From positions 434,001 through 498,000 of the forward strand of contig CAJTBF010000001.1 of the NCBI GenBank assembly GCA_910574195.1: a stretch of 64,000 nt of DNA. The letters are read 5' to 3'. The notes beneath the pieces are model-generated. The model saw only the letters and a list, made by a program, of their open reading frames with translations, did not search any database and was not told the origin of the DNA. The stretch's first letter is position 1. Every line of letters begins with the position of its first letter. This stretch comes from Lachnospiraceae bacterium. Lineage in GTDB: Bacteria > Bacillota > Clostridia > Lachnospirales > Lachnospiraceae. A program made the translations under genes and the position numbers. Below, one piece after another: positions 8,349 through 16,868 of the stretch.

Positions 8349-9353
8349 TCAGTCGGAAAGAACCTCCGTCATCACACGCCATATATTCCCGGACCAGATC
8401 TTATCTATCTGCCGTTCCGTAATCCCCTCTTTTTTCATAGCTTCCCGTACTTTATCTATTTCACCGATATGAGAAATATAACTTTGCTCCATCTCTTCCG
8501 GCTCAAATCCGTCGAAATCTGTTCCAATCGCCACCACATCTTCCCCCGCCACACGAATCATGTGGGAAGCGTGTCTTGCAAGATCTGCCACGGTCACCTT
8601 TTGCGCCTCTTTTCGCAGAAAAGACGGATAAAAATTCAGTCCCGCCACTCCGCCCTTTTCCGATAGTGCCCGCAGCATCTCATCCGTCAGATTTCTCGGA
8701 TGATCACACAAAGCGCGTGCATTGGAATGGGAGGCTACGATAGGGACACTGCTGGATTGCATACAATCCCAAAAACTCCCGTCGGACAGATGGGATACAT
8801 CCACAAGCATTCCCAGCACATTCATTTGTTCTACCACTTCTATTCCAAAAGGTTTCAGGCCCTGGCACATTTCCTCCCGCTTTCTGCTGTTCGGATACCC
8901 CAGGCAGTTTTCATAATTCCATGTCAAAGTCAAAAGCCGAACGCCCCATTGATACAATTCCTCCAGTCGTTCCATTCTGCCGTTCAGCACACCGCCCTCT
9001 TCCACCGTTGCAATGCCGGAAAGGATCCCTTTCCGGTTGTTGGCTAAAATCTCTTTACACGACACTGCCAGACGGAACTCGTTCCTCTCTTCCCGCCGGA
9101 TTCGCTGCATCATGCCCGGTACCGTCTCATACGCCCGTTCCCACGCCTCGGTAGAAATTACTCCCTTCCCCCGTAGGAAACGGCCGGCGTATTTCCCCGC
9201 CTGCACAAAGCAGGCGAAAAACTGTACCATCGTACCTGCCTGCTTCATTTTTTTGATACTCACGCCAAACGGATTGTCGTACAGACTTTCCTCATTCCCT
9301 GCCTCCTGCAATACACAGATTGTATCACAATGCATGTCAATCAAATTTCCCAA
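8349..9353 (-). CDS. Membrane dipeptidase family protein (peptidase M19)
   Basis: A 334-residue member of the renal dipeptidase family, zinc enzymes that hydrolyse dipeptides, including those with D-residues. The binuclear metal ligands are visible: the N-terminal HCD (DMHCDT, residues 6-11), Glu in ATVEEGG, His in DVSHLS and His in ASHSNAR. There is no signal peptide, so it is cytoplasmic despite the family name, as usual in bacteria. The start is a TTG with GGAAGGGG 8 bases upstream; the first internal ATG (residue 7) falls inside the zinc motif, so the TTG is preferred. It is divergent from the amidotransferase-like hydrolase at 9566; both could act on small peptides or gamma-glutamyl compounds. 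Confidence 0.88.
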   Translation of the reverse strand: MGNLIDMHCDTICVLQEAGNEESLYDNPFGVSIKKMKQAGTMVQFFACFVQAGKYAGRFLRGKGVISTEAWERAYETVPGMMQRIRREERNEFRLAVSCKEILANNRKGILSGIATVEEGGVLNGRMERLEELYQWGVRLLTLTWNYENCLGYPNSRKREEMCQGLKPFGIEVVEQMNVLGMLVDVSHLSDGSFWDCMQSSSVPIVASHSNARALCDHPRNLTDEMLRALSEKGGVAGLNFYPSFLRKEAQKVTVADLARHASHMIRVAGEDVVAIGTDFDGFEPEEMEQSYISHIGEIDKVREAMKKEGITERQIDKIWSGNIWRVMTEVLSD

Positions 9354-9565
9354 TGTTCTTTCCCCTTCCTGCTAATAAATCCCTTCGCGATTAGACACCG
9401 AAACCCGCGATGTTTTCGTACCGCCGGTACGGTAAATGCACAGACCTGTCTGCATGTTACATCAAATCTGACAAGATGTATATTTTTCCAGTTTTTTACA
9501 TAGGCTATTACACACAGGGTATACGATACTGTATGAAAACCAAAAATCATTTGTGAGGAGTTTTT

Positions 9566-10330
9566 ATGAAACCAAAAATCGGTATTATCATCTGCGGCTT
9601 TATTGAAAACAAACAATTTGTAACCAATGCATATATCCAATCCATCCGTTATTCCGGAGGGGTTCCTCTTGTCCTTCCGCTGGTTCGTTCCCGGCAGATC
9701 CTAGGCGAATATCTGCGGATCTGCGACGGCTTTCTTTTCTGCGGCGGAAACGACATCACGCCGCTTCTGTTCGGACAAGAACCTCGCAAAGGAAACGGCG
9801 CCACCAATCTTTCTCTGGATTTGTTTCAGATTCGCCTGATGAAAGAAATCTTAAAAACAGGAAAACCCTTGTTCTCTATCTGTCGCGGTATGCAGGTAAT
9901 GAATGTGGCCTGTGGAGGCACCATTTTACAGGATCTCTCTCTTCGATCCGAAAAAACTCTGGATCATATGCAGCAGTCCTACGCCCGAAACGAAAAGAGT
10001 CATAAAATTTATATCAAAAACGGAACTCTTTTGAAAAAATATCTGGGAAGCGTCCTTTATGTCAACAGTTATCATCATCAGGTACTGGACAAAGTCGGAA
10101 AAGACCTCACTGTCAGCGCCACCGCCTCCGACCACACGGTAGAAGCCGTCGAACTTTCTTCCCATCCCTTCGCACTCGGCGTACAATGGCATCCGGAAAG
10201 TATGTACCGTACTTCTCCCGAAATGCGGGAACTTTTTGGCAGCTTTATTTTAAAGGCAACACAAAATACTTTAAAAAATCAGAAGACGCCGCTCTATACG
10301 CATAATTCCGCCGCTTCCACGACATACTAA
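9566..10330 (+). CDS. Gamma-glutamyl-gamma-aminobutyrate hydrolase-like class I glutamine amidotransferase
   Basis: A 254-residue peptidase C26 family protein related to PuuD. The nucleophile Cys lies in SICRGMQVMNVACGG (about residue 109), and the His and Glu of the triad are in GVQWHPE near residue 210. The family strand GGNDITP near residue 62 is also present. PuuD-like enzymes cleave gamma-glutamyl amides in polyamine and GABA metabolism, but no polyamine genes are nearby and the true substrate is uncertain. GTGAGGAG lies 6 bases before the ATG. The last 20 residues (about 235-254) extend past the conserved domain. Transcription is divergent from the dipeptidase gene. Confidence 0.82.
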   Translation: MKPKIGIIICGFIENKQFVTNAYIQSIRYSGGVPLVLPLVRSRQILGEYLRICDGFLFCGGNDITPLLFGQEPRKGNGATNLSLDLFQIRLMKEILKTGKPLFSICRGMQVMNVACGGTILQDLSLRSEKTLDHMQQSYARNEKSHKIYIKNGTLLKKYLGSVLYVNSYHHQVLDKVGKDLTVSATASDHTVEAVELSSHPFALGVQWHPESMYRTSPEMRELFGSFILKATQNTLKNQKTPLYTHNSAASTTY

Positions 10331-10336
10331 TTCTCA

Positions 10337-10370
10337 TGTAACAGTTCTGCTCCCAATGGGAACTGTTACA
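10337..10370. repeat. Short palindromic element, TGTAACAGTTC family (copy A)
   Basis: A perfect 11-bp inverted repeat, TGTAACAGTTC (10337-10347) and GAACTGTTACA (10360-10370), lies just after the hydrolase stop. The same terminal sequence recurs at 39540-39683 and 59652-59688 and, degenerated, at 21655-21718 and 34335-34458. It may act as a terminator but has no U-run. Confidence 0.6.
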
Positions 10371-10472
10371 TCTCCGTAACCATAACAACCGGATTCCCCA
10401 AAAAACCACTCTTATTTCTTTTGTGATTCAAAAGAATGGAGAATCCACCATTTTTCAAAGGAGGTCTCCACA

Positions 10473-10655
10473 ATGTCTGAATTATCCGTACTTGATCTGC
10501 AAAATCTCCGTCATTTGATCGGCGGCTATGACACTTCACACTGTAAGATGACAGATTATGCATCCCAGGCCGAAGATCCGGAAATCAGGAAATTATTTCA
10601 GGATGCCGCTGATTCTGCCTTGAAAAACCGGCAGGAACTGATGAAATTTTTATAA
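10473..10655 (+). CDS. Small CotF-operon-type protein, probable spore coat associated
   Basis: A 60-residue helical, charged protein with no membrane segment. The motif LQNLRHLIGGYDTSHCKM is followed by a helix rich in Asp, Glu and Ala. The C-terminal helix KNRQELMKFL resembles the end of CotF-type coat proteins. A perfect AAAGGAGG lies 8 bases before the ATG. It is followed after 18 bp by a CotF-like gene, an arrangement frequent in spore-forming Clostridia; that context rather than sequence gives the coat assignment. The individual function is unknown. Confidence 0.65.
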   Translation: MSELSVLDLQNLRHLIGGYDTSHCKMTDYASQAEDPEIRKLFQDAADSALKNRQELMKFL

Positions 10656-10673
10656 TGACAGGAGGAACAGGAC

Positions 10674-10931
10674 ATGAATGAAAAAACAATGGTTTCCGAC
10701 GCTCTCGTAGGCGTAAACGGTGAGCTGAAAACATTCGGCGATATCATTCCGCAGACGGAAAACAAAGAGCTGAAACAATGTCTGAGACAAATCCGCAGCG
10801 AATGCGAAATGTCACAGGAAAAACTTTACCAGATTGCACGCGAGAAACAGTATTATGTTCCGGCCGCAAAAGCGACAAGGGAAGAGATCGAACATGTAAA
10901 ATCTATTTTGACGCAGCCAAAAATGTTTTAA
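10674..10931 (+). CDS. CotF-like spore coat protein
   Basis: An 85-residue protein with the coat-F pattern: an N-terminal EKTMVSDALVGVNGELKTF helix, a middle LRQIRSECEMSQEKLYQIAREKQYY, and a C-terminal stretch with a YYVPAA turn. The QEKLYQIAREKQYYVPA block is typical of the family, whose members are found in spore coats of Bacillus and Clostridium. It forms a two-gene unit with the 60-residue gene upstream and has AGGAGG before the ATG. A GC-rich hairpin follows 12 bp after the stop. Confidence 0.8.
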   Translation: MNEKTMVSDALVGVNGELKTFGDIIPQTENKELKQCLRQIRSECEMSQEKLYQIAREKQYYVPAAKATREEIEHVKSILTQPKMF

Positions 10932-10943
10932 AGAAACAAAAAG

Positions 10944-10972
10944 TACGGCCGGGACAAACTGTCCCGGCCGTA
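10944..10972 (+). terminator. Hairpin after the coat gene pair
   Basis: A perfect 13-bp stem, TACGGCCGGGACA (10944-10956) paired with 10960-10972, with a 3-base loop. It is very stable, but TAAACAG follows instead of a T-run, so termination may be imperfect. Confidence 0.6.
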
Positions 10973-11028
10973 AACAGATATCCCGGTAAGCGTGAGAAGA
11001 AACTCTTTGTCTGTCTCTAATGCGATTC

Positions 11029-11607
11029 TCATTTTTTAATCAGCAGACAATCAAAACATGTTTTGGAAAATGCCGTCTTTTTCGCAATCACATCCATATC
11101 CTCTTCACAGTTGTTGTACAGCCATTTCTTATAAATTGCATAGAACCCGGATGCATAAAACAGAAGCATATCCTCAAATTCAGTTTCACTCATACATTGT
11201 GGTAACTGGTAAAGTTGCAAAATTTTCACTTTAAATAAAGACAAAATCCTCAGATTGATCTTTTGCCAAAAATCATATGTACTATCTTTTAATATGAACA
11301 GACGTATAAATTCTTTTTGTGTGTAAATGTATTCAAGAATACGTCTGATTACCTGTTCCGGCGGAAGCGATGCATGTGTGATCATCCCCTCAAATAAATC
11401 AAATTCTTCTAAACAGTCGTTTTCAATGTCTTCCAGTAATGCATAAATATCACAGTAATGCAAATAAAACGTGGAACGATTGATATCAGCCAGCCTGCAT
11501 AATTCTGTGACGGAAATTGACTGAACCGGTTTTTCTTTTAATAGATCAACAAATATCTCTTTGAGTATGTTCATAGTCTTCTGTGTTCGACGATCTGTTT
11601 TTATCAT
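11029..11607 (-). CDS. TetR/AcrR-family regulator (TetR_C type)
   Basis: A 192-residue regulator. The DNA-binding domain reads SISVTELCRLADINRSTFYLHY (about residues 29-50), the NRSTFYLHY form typical of the DhaS-like TetR subgroup, whose C-terminal domain is present as residues 75-180. The ligand is unknown. It is transcribed away from an SDR oxidoreductase 150 bp distant, with inverted repeats in the spacer, so it most likely controls that gene and itself. No other target is evident. The local AT content is higher than in flanking genes. Confidence 0.82.
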   Translation of the reverse strand: MIKTDRRTQKTMNILKEIFVDLLKEKPVQSISVTELCRLADINRSTFYLHYCDIYALLEDIENDCLEEFDLFEGMITHASLPPEQVIRRILEYIYTQKEFIRLFILKDSTYDFWQKINLRILSLFKVKILQLYQLPQCMSETEFEDMLLFYASGFYAIYKKWLYNNCEEDMDVIAKKTAFSKTCFDCLLIKK

Positions 11608-11629
11608 AAGCAGTATCCTTTTTTAAATT

Positions 11630-11684
11630 ATCAACAATAAGAGTAAAACTGTTGCATAATCAACAGAATAAAATAATTGTTGAT
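11630..11684. promoter_or_regulatory. Operator-like inverted repeats between TetR and SDR genes
   Basis: Two nested symmetrical elements fill the divergent spacer. CTGTTG (11649-11654) pairs with CAACAG (11661-11666). ATCAACAAT (11630-11638) pairs with ATTGTTGAT (11676-11684), a perfect 9-bp inverted repeat. The shared half-site TGTTGAT/ATCAACA is therefore repeated four times. This is the obvious binding region for the adjacent TetR protein. Confidence 0.55.
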
Positions 11685-11757
11685 TGATTCAAAATTATAT
11701 TTGTCATAATATTAACACAAAGAAAATCTGAAAACAATGAGTTAGGAGAAGTGTACT

Positions 11758-12512
11758 ATGAAAAATTACATGGATTTGACAGGAAGAGTTGCGATTGTCA
11801 CAGGTGCATCATCTGGGTTAGGCTACGAGTATTCTAAAGCCCTTGCAGAAAACGATGCAAAAGTAGCGGCATTTGCAAGACGCAAAGAAAAGCTGGAGAA
11901 ATTAGCGGAAGAAATTGAGGCAGCGGGAGGCTCATGTATACCGGTACAGTGTGACGTCAGTGAGGAAGCCCAGGTTATTTCAAGTGTACAAAAAGTCATC
12001 GACACATGGGGAAAAATCGACATATTAGTGAACAATGCCGGTATGATCGCTTATTGTCCGACTGTTGATCTTCCATTGGAGCAGTGGCAAAAAGTAGTGG
12101 ACGTCAGCATGACAGGATACTTTCTTATGGCCAGGGAATGTGCGAAAAATATGATTCAAAATCAGTATGGTCGTATCATTAATACCGGATCCATGTTTGG
12201 GCATATTGCGACCCGGCATCCGATTCTTGTCTACAATGCAACCAAGGGAGCAGTCCCGAATTTTACAAGATCACTGGCTCAGGAATGGGCGCCATATAAC
12301 ATTACAGTCAATGCGATCGGACCAGGAGAATTCCCTTCAGAGATGATGCAGTTTACCGAGGAAGCGCTGAAAGAACTGAAAGAAAGATGCCCCATAGGAA
12401 GGCCGGGAAAATAGAGGAGCTGTGCGGTCAGTTATTACTGTTTGCATCGGAAAGCAGCGCCTACACAACAGGACAAACGATTTATATCGACGGCGGCTGG
12501 ACGGCAGTTTAA
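11758..12512 (+). pseudogene. SDR-family oxidoreductase, interrupted by a frameshift
   Basis: A short-chain dehydrogenase/reductase. The first frame (11758-12414, 218 residues) has the Rossmann motif TGASSGLGYE, the NNAG motif, catalytic Ser in NTGSMFG, YNATK (the YxxxK pair) and the post-catalytic NAIGPGEF. It stops at TAG just after CPIGRPGK. Reading on from 12411 in another frame gives IEELCGQLLLFASESS and then TTGQTIYIDGGWTAV, the exact expected SDR C-terminus, ending at 12512. Restoring one A to the AAAA run at 12408-12411 rejoins the frames into about 251 residues. It resembles gluconate 5-dehydrogenase or 3-oxoacyl-ACP-reductase-like SDRs; the substrate is unknown. Either a true mutation or a sequencing error in the homopolymer would explain it. 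Confidence 0.8.
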
Positions 12513-12544
12513 AAGATCTGTAAACAAAGTTTTGGTATGACGGT

Positions 12545-12592
12545 ACAGAAAACCCGCTGTCGGCGGCTTTCCCACAGATGATAACATAAAAA
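12545..12592. repeat. Extragenic GAAAACC-hairpin repeat, copy 1
   Basis: The segment ACAGAAAACCCGCTGTCGG, followed by CGGCTTTCCC and then ACATAAAAAG, resembles segments at 24003-24054, 31362-31406 and 47386-47425. All share a GAAAACC (or AAAAACC) start, a GC-rich imperfect palindrome and a CTTTT end, and all are intergenic. Confidence 0.4.
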
Positions 12593-12631
12593 GGACATTT
12601 TCTAAATTTGGTTTTTAGAAAATGTCCTTTT
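12589..12631. terminator. Bidirectional terminator between the SDR gene and the PTS operon
   Basis: A stem of about 17 bp, AAAAGGACATTTTCTAA (12589-12605) paired with 12615-12631. It starts with A-runs and ends with T-runs on both strands, so it can terminate the PTS operon from the right and the SDR gene from the left. Confidence 0.85.
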
Positions 12632-12666
12632 GAAATTTTAGAAAACAGCCGGAAATCCACGCTTCT

Positions 12667-14298
12667 CTATATCCCGCGCACCTTTTCCCGTACTTTCAAC
12701 ACCATAGGCGGCGCCACCGACAGTTCGTCCACACCCAGATCCAGAAATTCCCGGGTAAGTTCGAGATCCGCACCCAGCTCTCCGCAGATTCCCGCCCATT
12801 TTCCACACTTATGCGCATTTTCTACTACCATTCGAATCATACGCAAAATGGCTTTATGGTGAGGATCGTAGAAATCCTCCAGCTTTTGATTCTGCCTGTC
12901 TATGGCAAGGGTGTACTGGGTCAGGTCATTCGTGCCGATACTGAAAAAGTCCACCAGTTCCGCCAGCTCATCGCTGATCATCACTGCCGCCGGCGTCTCG
13001 ATCATGATACCCTGTTCCGGAATCCGGTACGGAATCTGCGCCTGCTTCAACTCCTGTTCCACTTCCTCCACAAAGGCATAGATCTGCTTTACTTCCTCCA
13101 CGGAAATCACCATCGGATACATGACGGAAAGATTCCCATAAGCCGCTGCCCGCAGAAGCGCCCGTATCTGCGTCCTGAAAATTTCAGGCTGTTTCAGACA
13201 GATCCGGATTGCCCGATATCCCAGCGCCGGGTTCTCTTCCTTCCCCAGATCAAAATAATCGGCCTGCTTATCTGCTCCGATATCAAGCGTCCTGATGATC
13301 ACCTTTTTCTGTCCCATCGTCTGCACGACCTGCTTATATGCCTGAAACTGTTCCTCCTCCGACGGGAAATCATCCCGCCCCAGATACAAAAACTCACTGC
13401 GGAAGAGTCCGATCCCGCCGGCATCATTCTCCAATACGTACCCAACGTCGCTGACACTGCCGATATTGGCATAAATCTGGATTGTCCTGCCGTCGCGCGT
13501 CTCGTTTCGTTTGCCTTTTAACTCCTGCAGCAGACGGAGTTTTTCCTGTTCTCCTTTGATTTTTCTCTCTGCCTCGCTGCACTGAAATTCCGTAGGCTCG
13601 AAAATCACTTCTCCCGCCGCGCCGTCTACAATCGCCGTCATTCCTGTACGAATTTCACTTAAATCCATGGGGACACCGATCAGTGCCGGAATGTTCATCA
13701 TACGGGCAAGAATCGCCGTGTGGGAGTTTGTAGAACCGTGTACCGTCACAAAAGCCAGGATGCGCTTCTTATCCATCTGCACCGTCTCGCTTGGACTCAG
13801 ATCATCCGCCACGATGACGGAAGGCTCCATCGCGGAAAAATCCACTTCCTCCTGCCCGGACAGATTCCTCACCAGACGGACGGAAATATCACGGACATCC
13901 GCAGCGCGGGCCTGCATATATTCATCCTCCATTCCGGCAAACATCCCCGCAAAATTGTCCCCCGTGACCGACACCGCATACTCCGCATTGATCATTTCCG
14001 TCTGAATCATGTGACAGATGGCATCCAGATAATCGTCGTCCTCCAACATCATCTGATGTACTTCAAAAATAGCGGCGCTGGATTCACCCACTTCTTTTAC
14101 CGCCTTTTCATAAAGCGCCGCGAGCTGCTGTTTTGCTCTGTCAACCGCGCCATACACCCGCTCCTTCTCCGCCTCCGGATCCGCAATTTTCACTCTCCGG
14201 ATCTGGGGATCCTTGCGCAAAATCAATACCTTTCCCATGGTAATTCCGCTATATACCGTTTTCCCGGAAAATTTTTTTCCTGAAAATTTCTCTGCCAT
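12667..14298 (-). CDS. ptsI: PTS Enzyme I (phosphoenolpyruvate-protein phosphotransferase)
   Basis: A 543-residue cytoplasmic enzyme that takes phosphate from PEP and passes it to HPr. The N-terminal HPr-binding domain is followed by the phosphohistidine motif HGSTNSHTAILARMMNIP (about residue 185-200). The PEP-binding barrel has GIGLFRSEFLYLGRD, the metal-site segment MIETPAAVM, FSIGTNDLTQY and the terminal CGELGAD motif. Two ATGs compete. The one at 14298 has AGGAG 9 bases upstream and is preferred over 14304, which sits only 3 bases from it. It is the last gene of a complete PTS operon, an unusual place for Enzyme I, which is normally paired with the general HPr; this may be a dedicated second copy. 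Confidence 0.9.
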   Translation of the reverse strand: MAEKFSGKKFSGKTVYSGITMGKVLILRKDPQIRRVKIADPEAEKERVYGAVDRAKQQLAALYEKAVKEVGESSAAIFEVHQMMLEDDDYLDAICHMIQTEMINAEYAVSVTGDNFAGMFAGMEDEYMQARAADVRDISVRLVRNLSGQEEVDFSAMEPSVIVADDLSPSETVQMDKKRILAFVTVHGSTNSHTAILARMMNIPALIGVPMDLSEIRTGMTAIVDGAAGEVIFEPTEFQCSEAERKIKGEQEKLRLLQELKGKRNETRDGRTIQIYANIGSVSDVGYVLENDAGGIGLFRSEFLYLGRDDFPSEEEQFQAYKQVVQTMGQKKVIIRTLDIGADKQADYFDLGKEENPALGYRAIRICLKQPEIFRTQIRALLRAAAYGNLSVMYPMVISVEEVKQIYAFVEEVEQELKQAQIPYRIPEQGIMIETPAAVMISDELAELVDFFSIGTNDLTQYTLAIDRQNQKLEDFYDPHHKAILRMIRMVVENAHKCGKWAGICGELGADLELTREFLDLGVDELSVAPPMVLKVREKVRGI

Positions 14299-14316
14299 AT
14301 CCATCCTCTCCTGGTT

Positions 14317-14574
14317 TTATAAGTTCTCTTTTAAGAACTTCTCCAATGCCGCAGCAGCAGCCTCCTCATCCTCGCCTTCCGCCTGCACGGTAATTTCCAT
14401 TCCCTTCTTTACGCCAAGCCCCATCAAACCGAACACTTTCTTGGCGTCCGCCTTTTTTCCCTCCTTCAGAACACACACCGACGATGTAAATTCTTTTGCC
14501 AGTTTCACCAGTTCTCCTGCCGGACGTGCATGAATTCCTTCCTGATCCGTAATTACATATGTAAATTCTTTCAT
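14317..14574 (-). CDS. HPr-family phosphocarrier with His15 but Lys in place of Ser46
   Basis: An 85-residue HPr fold protein. The active-site GIHARPAG places His at residue 15, so phosphotransfer from Enzyme I to EIIA should work. The region that normally carries the regulatory serine (KSIMG in Bacillus HPr, Ser46) reads AKKVFGLMGLGV, giving Lys46. HPr kinase therefore cannot phosphorylate it, and it should not act as the CcpA co-repressor. This is the reverse of Crh, which keeps Ser46 and loses His15. It sits between the 1-phosphofructokinase and Enzyme I genes with 13- and 18-bp gaps, so it is probably a pathway-dedicated carrier. Confidence 0.9.
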   Translation of the reverse strand: MKEFTYVITDQEGIHARPAGELVKLAKEFTSSVCVLKEGKKADAKKVFGLMGLGVKKGMEITVQAEGEDEEAAAAALEKFLKENL

Positions 14575-14587
14575 CTCTTCTCTCCTT

Positions 14588-15499
14588 TTATTCTTTTTTC
14601 AGATTCCCATATATTCCTTCGATTTCTTCTCTCGTAGCCAGAAGTTCCGAAAAAGCGCTGGCGCTTCCGGCCGCAACTCCCATATAAAACGCATGGGCAT
14701 ACTCTTTCTTCTCCGTCCATCCTGCCAGGAAACCGGCGACCATGGAATCCCCGGCGCCTACTGCATTGACCAGCCTTCCCTTCGGCGCCGCAAGCATATA
14801 AACCTCTCCCGTTTCGTCTGCCAGAACCGCGCCCTGTCCCGCCATGGACACCAGGACATTTCTTGCGCCTTTTTCCTGGAGTTTTCTCGCATAAGGAACG
14901 ACTTCTTCCCGGGTGTGCAATGTCACCTCAAAGAGCTCTCCCAGCTCATGATTGTTCGGTTTGATCAAAAAGGGGCGATATTGCAGCACATTCCACAATA
15001 ATTCCTTTGTCGCATCCACCACAAACAGTACGCCCTTCTTCTGCAGATATTCCAGAATCTCGCTGTAAATGGAATCCGGCAGACATTTGGGAATACTTCC
15101 CGCCAGGACAAGCATATCGTTTTCTTCCAGACGATCCAGCTTTTCATATAATTTTTTTACATCGCCCGGGGCAATCACCGGTCCCATTCCATTGATTTCC
15201 GTCCCGTCATAGTCCTTTAATTTGACGTTAATCCGCGAAAAGCCGTTGTCAACCGGGATAAAATCTGCATGCAGTCCCATCTTTTGCACTTCCCGCTCAA
15301 TCTGTTCTCCGGTGAATCCTGCCGTAAACCCCAGCGCCGTACTCTCAATTCCCAGGTTGCGCAGAACAATGGATACATTGATCCCCTTGCCGCCGGGAAA
15401 CATCTGTTCCCCGGTGGTGCGGTTGGTTCTGCCCAGCTCAAAGCGGTCCATAGATACAATATAATCCAGCGACGGATTGAAGGTTACTGTGTAAATCAT
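14588..15499 (-). CDS. fruK: 1-phosphofructokinase (PfkB family, FruK-like)
   Basis: A 303-residue PfkB-type sugar kinase that phosphorylates a ketose-1-phosphate to the 1,6-bisphosphate. It starts MIYTVTFNPSLDYIV, a FruK hallmark. The first PfkB motif is PGGKGINVSIVLRNLG, substrate residues lie in SRINVKLKDYDGTEING, and the anion-hole motif with catalytic Asp is NAVGAGDSMVAG (about 250). The INVKLK and GTEING segments favour fructose-1-phosphate over tagatose-6-phosphate kinase (LacC). Its ATG overlaps the stop of the upstream dehydrogenase by 4 bases (ATGA). In this operon it would phosphorylate the ketose phosphate made by the dehydrogenase. Confidence 0.88.
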   Translation of the reverse strand: MIYTVTFNPSLDYIVSMDRFELGRTNRTTGEQMFPGGKGINVSIVLRNLGIESTALGFTAGFTGEQIEREVQKMGLHADFIPVDNGFSRINVKLKDYDGTEINGMGPVIAPGDVKKLYEKLDRLEENDMLVLAGSIPKCLPDSIYSEILEYLQKKGVLFVVDATKELLWNVLQYRPFLIKPNNHELGELFEVTLHTREEVVPYARKLQEKGARNVLVSMAGQGAVLADETGEVYMLAAPKGRLVNAVGAGDSMVAGFLAGWTEKKEYAHAFYMGVAAGSASAFSELLATREEIEGIYGNLKKE

Positions 15500-16758
15500 T
15501 CTTTCATCCTCCCAAAATGCGCAAACAACATATCCTCTGCTTCTTTGGACCAGAGACCTTTGTTGCGTTTACAGCATGCATCCAGTTCCCGGAAAAACGG
15601 ATCCTGTTCTCCCAGCTTTCCAAAATCTTCGATGGCCGTCATCGGCATCTCAAACTGCATATAAGCCAGTTTCTTGCCGCCCGGAATATTTGGCAGATTG
15701 TTTGTGGTCTCCACAATCGAATCAATGCCTCCGATGTGCGTGACCATCACCGCCGCATTGATCTCTCCCGCCGCGGATTTTGCAATGGCTTCCTTCATAT
15801 CGTCCGTATTTCCGCCGGTAGAACCCATAATCTTCGTCTGTGCGTAATGGCAGTTGTACAGATTCATGTTTGCAGAAAACTGTGTATCTGTGGGGCCTGC
15901 AAAGAAATTCAGACATCCGTCCACCGCAAGAAGTTTGTCTCCCATCTCCGCAATACTTTTCACCGGCGCATACACGAAGACATCGCTGTATCCCACGCCT
16001 TCCGTGATCGCACGAAGTTCTGCAACCGGATCCTCCATATTCGCTGTGTTGACATAATGCAGCTCTACTCCCTTTTTCTCTGCTTCTGCCTCCGGAATTA
16101 CCTCTTTGGCCCTTGCGATCTTGGCATCATTGATATCCGTCACAACAATCCGTTTTGGTTTATTTTCAAAAGCAAGGCCATAACTGACCGCTCCCAGTCC
16201 CATGGGACCACATCCGCCAAGAATCAGAATGTTTCCGCCTGCCTGGGTTCCCATCTTGTGTTCATAGGAAAGATGCTCCGTATGATAATTGCTGTGGTAT
16301 CCGCCGATACAGCAGCTCATCGGTTCTGCCAGGGACGCCTCAAAATAGCTGTCCCCGTCGTACTCCCATATACAACCCTTTTCTATGATATCGTTTGGGA
16401 AAATACAGTAGGTTGCCGCACCTCCGAAAAACTCATACGAATATCCCGGTGATTCCATCTGTCCCGGAATCGCAGGCTGCTGTGCAAATTTTTTTCCCTC
16501 GTGAAACTGATCCTTCCACTTGGATCCTACCTTTACAATATCCCCTGTGAACTCATGCCCGATAATAACCGGATGTTCCTCCACATTCTCCGGCACCCGT
16601 TTATGATTTTTCCCTGTCTGTACCATTTTCCAGGTAGACATACAGATACTGTCGCTTACTACTTTTACAAGAATCTCATCCTCCCTGATCTCCGGAATTT
16701 CAAATTCCTCTAATCTGATATCATGTGCGTTATGAAGTCTGACGCCTTTTACTTTCAT
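15496..16758 (-). CDS. Zinc-binding dehydrogenase, L-sorbose-1-phosphate reductase (SorE)-like
   Basis: A 420-residue medium-chain dehydrogenase. GHEFTGDIVKVG carries the zinc-site His and Glu, and the NAD(P) Rossmann motif GGCGPMGLGAV is near residue 185-195. The early ligand position is ICMSTWK. The protein is longer than ordinary sorbitol or galactitol-phosphate dehydrogenases (about 345), and the extended C-terminal part with LAYMQFEMPMTAI resembles SorE, which interconverts L-sorbose-1-P and D-glucitol-6-P, oxidising the carbon next to the phosphate. By analogy it may oxidise mannitol-1-P to fructose-1-P for the following FruK; that is inference. It replaces the MtlD expected beside a mannitol-type EII. 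Confidence 0.75.
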   Translation of the reverse strand: MKVKGVRLHNAHDIRLEEFEIPEIREDEILVKVVSDSICMSTWKMVQTGKNHKRVPENVEEHPVIIGHEFTGDIVKVGSKWKDQFHEGKKFAQQPAIPGQMESPGYSYEFFGGAATYCIFPNDIIEKGCIWEYDGDSYFEASLAEPMSCCIGGYHSNYHTEHLSYEHKMGTQAGGNILILGGCGPMGLGAVSYGLAFENKPKRIVVTDINDAKIARAKEVIPEAEAEKKGVELHYVNTANMEDPVAELRAITEGVGYSDVFVYAPVKSIAEMGDKLLAVDGCLNFFAGPTDTQFSANMNLYNCHYAQTKIMGSTGGNTDDMKEAIAKSAAGEINAAVMVTHIGGIDSIVETTNNLPNIPGGKKLAYMQFEMPMTAIEDFGKLGEQDPFFRELDACCKRNKGLWSKEAEDMLFAHFGRMKE

Positions 16759-16868
16759 TTTAATTTTCCTCCATCTCCGGGATCCCGTACGTTTGCCCGG
16801 ACCCTCTTTTTATTCTTCTCTGTTTTTTATTCTTCTCTGTTCTTCTCCGCGTGCTGTAATCGTCCGGT

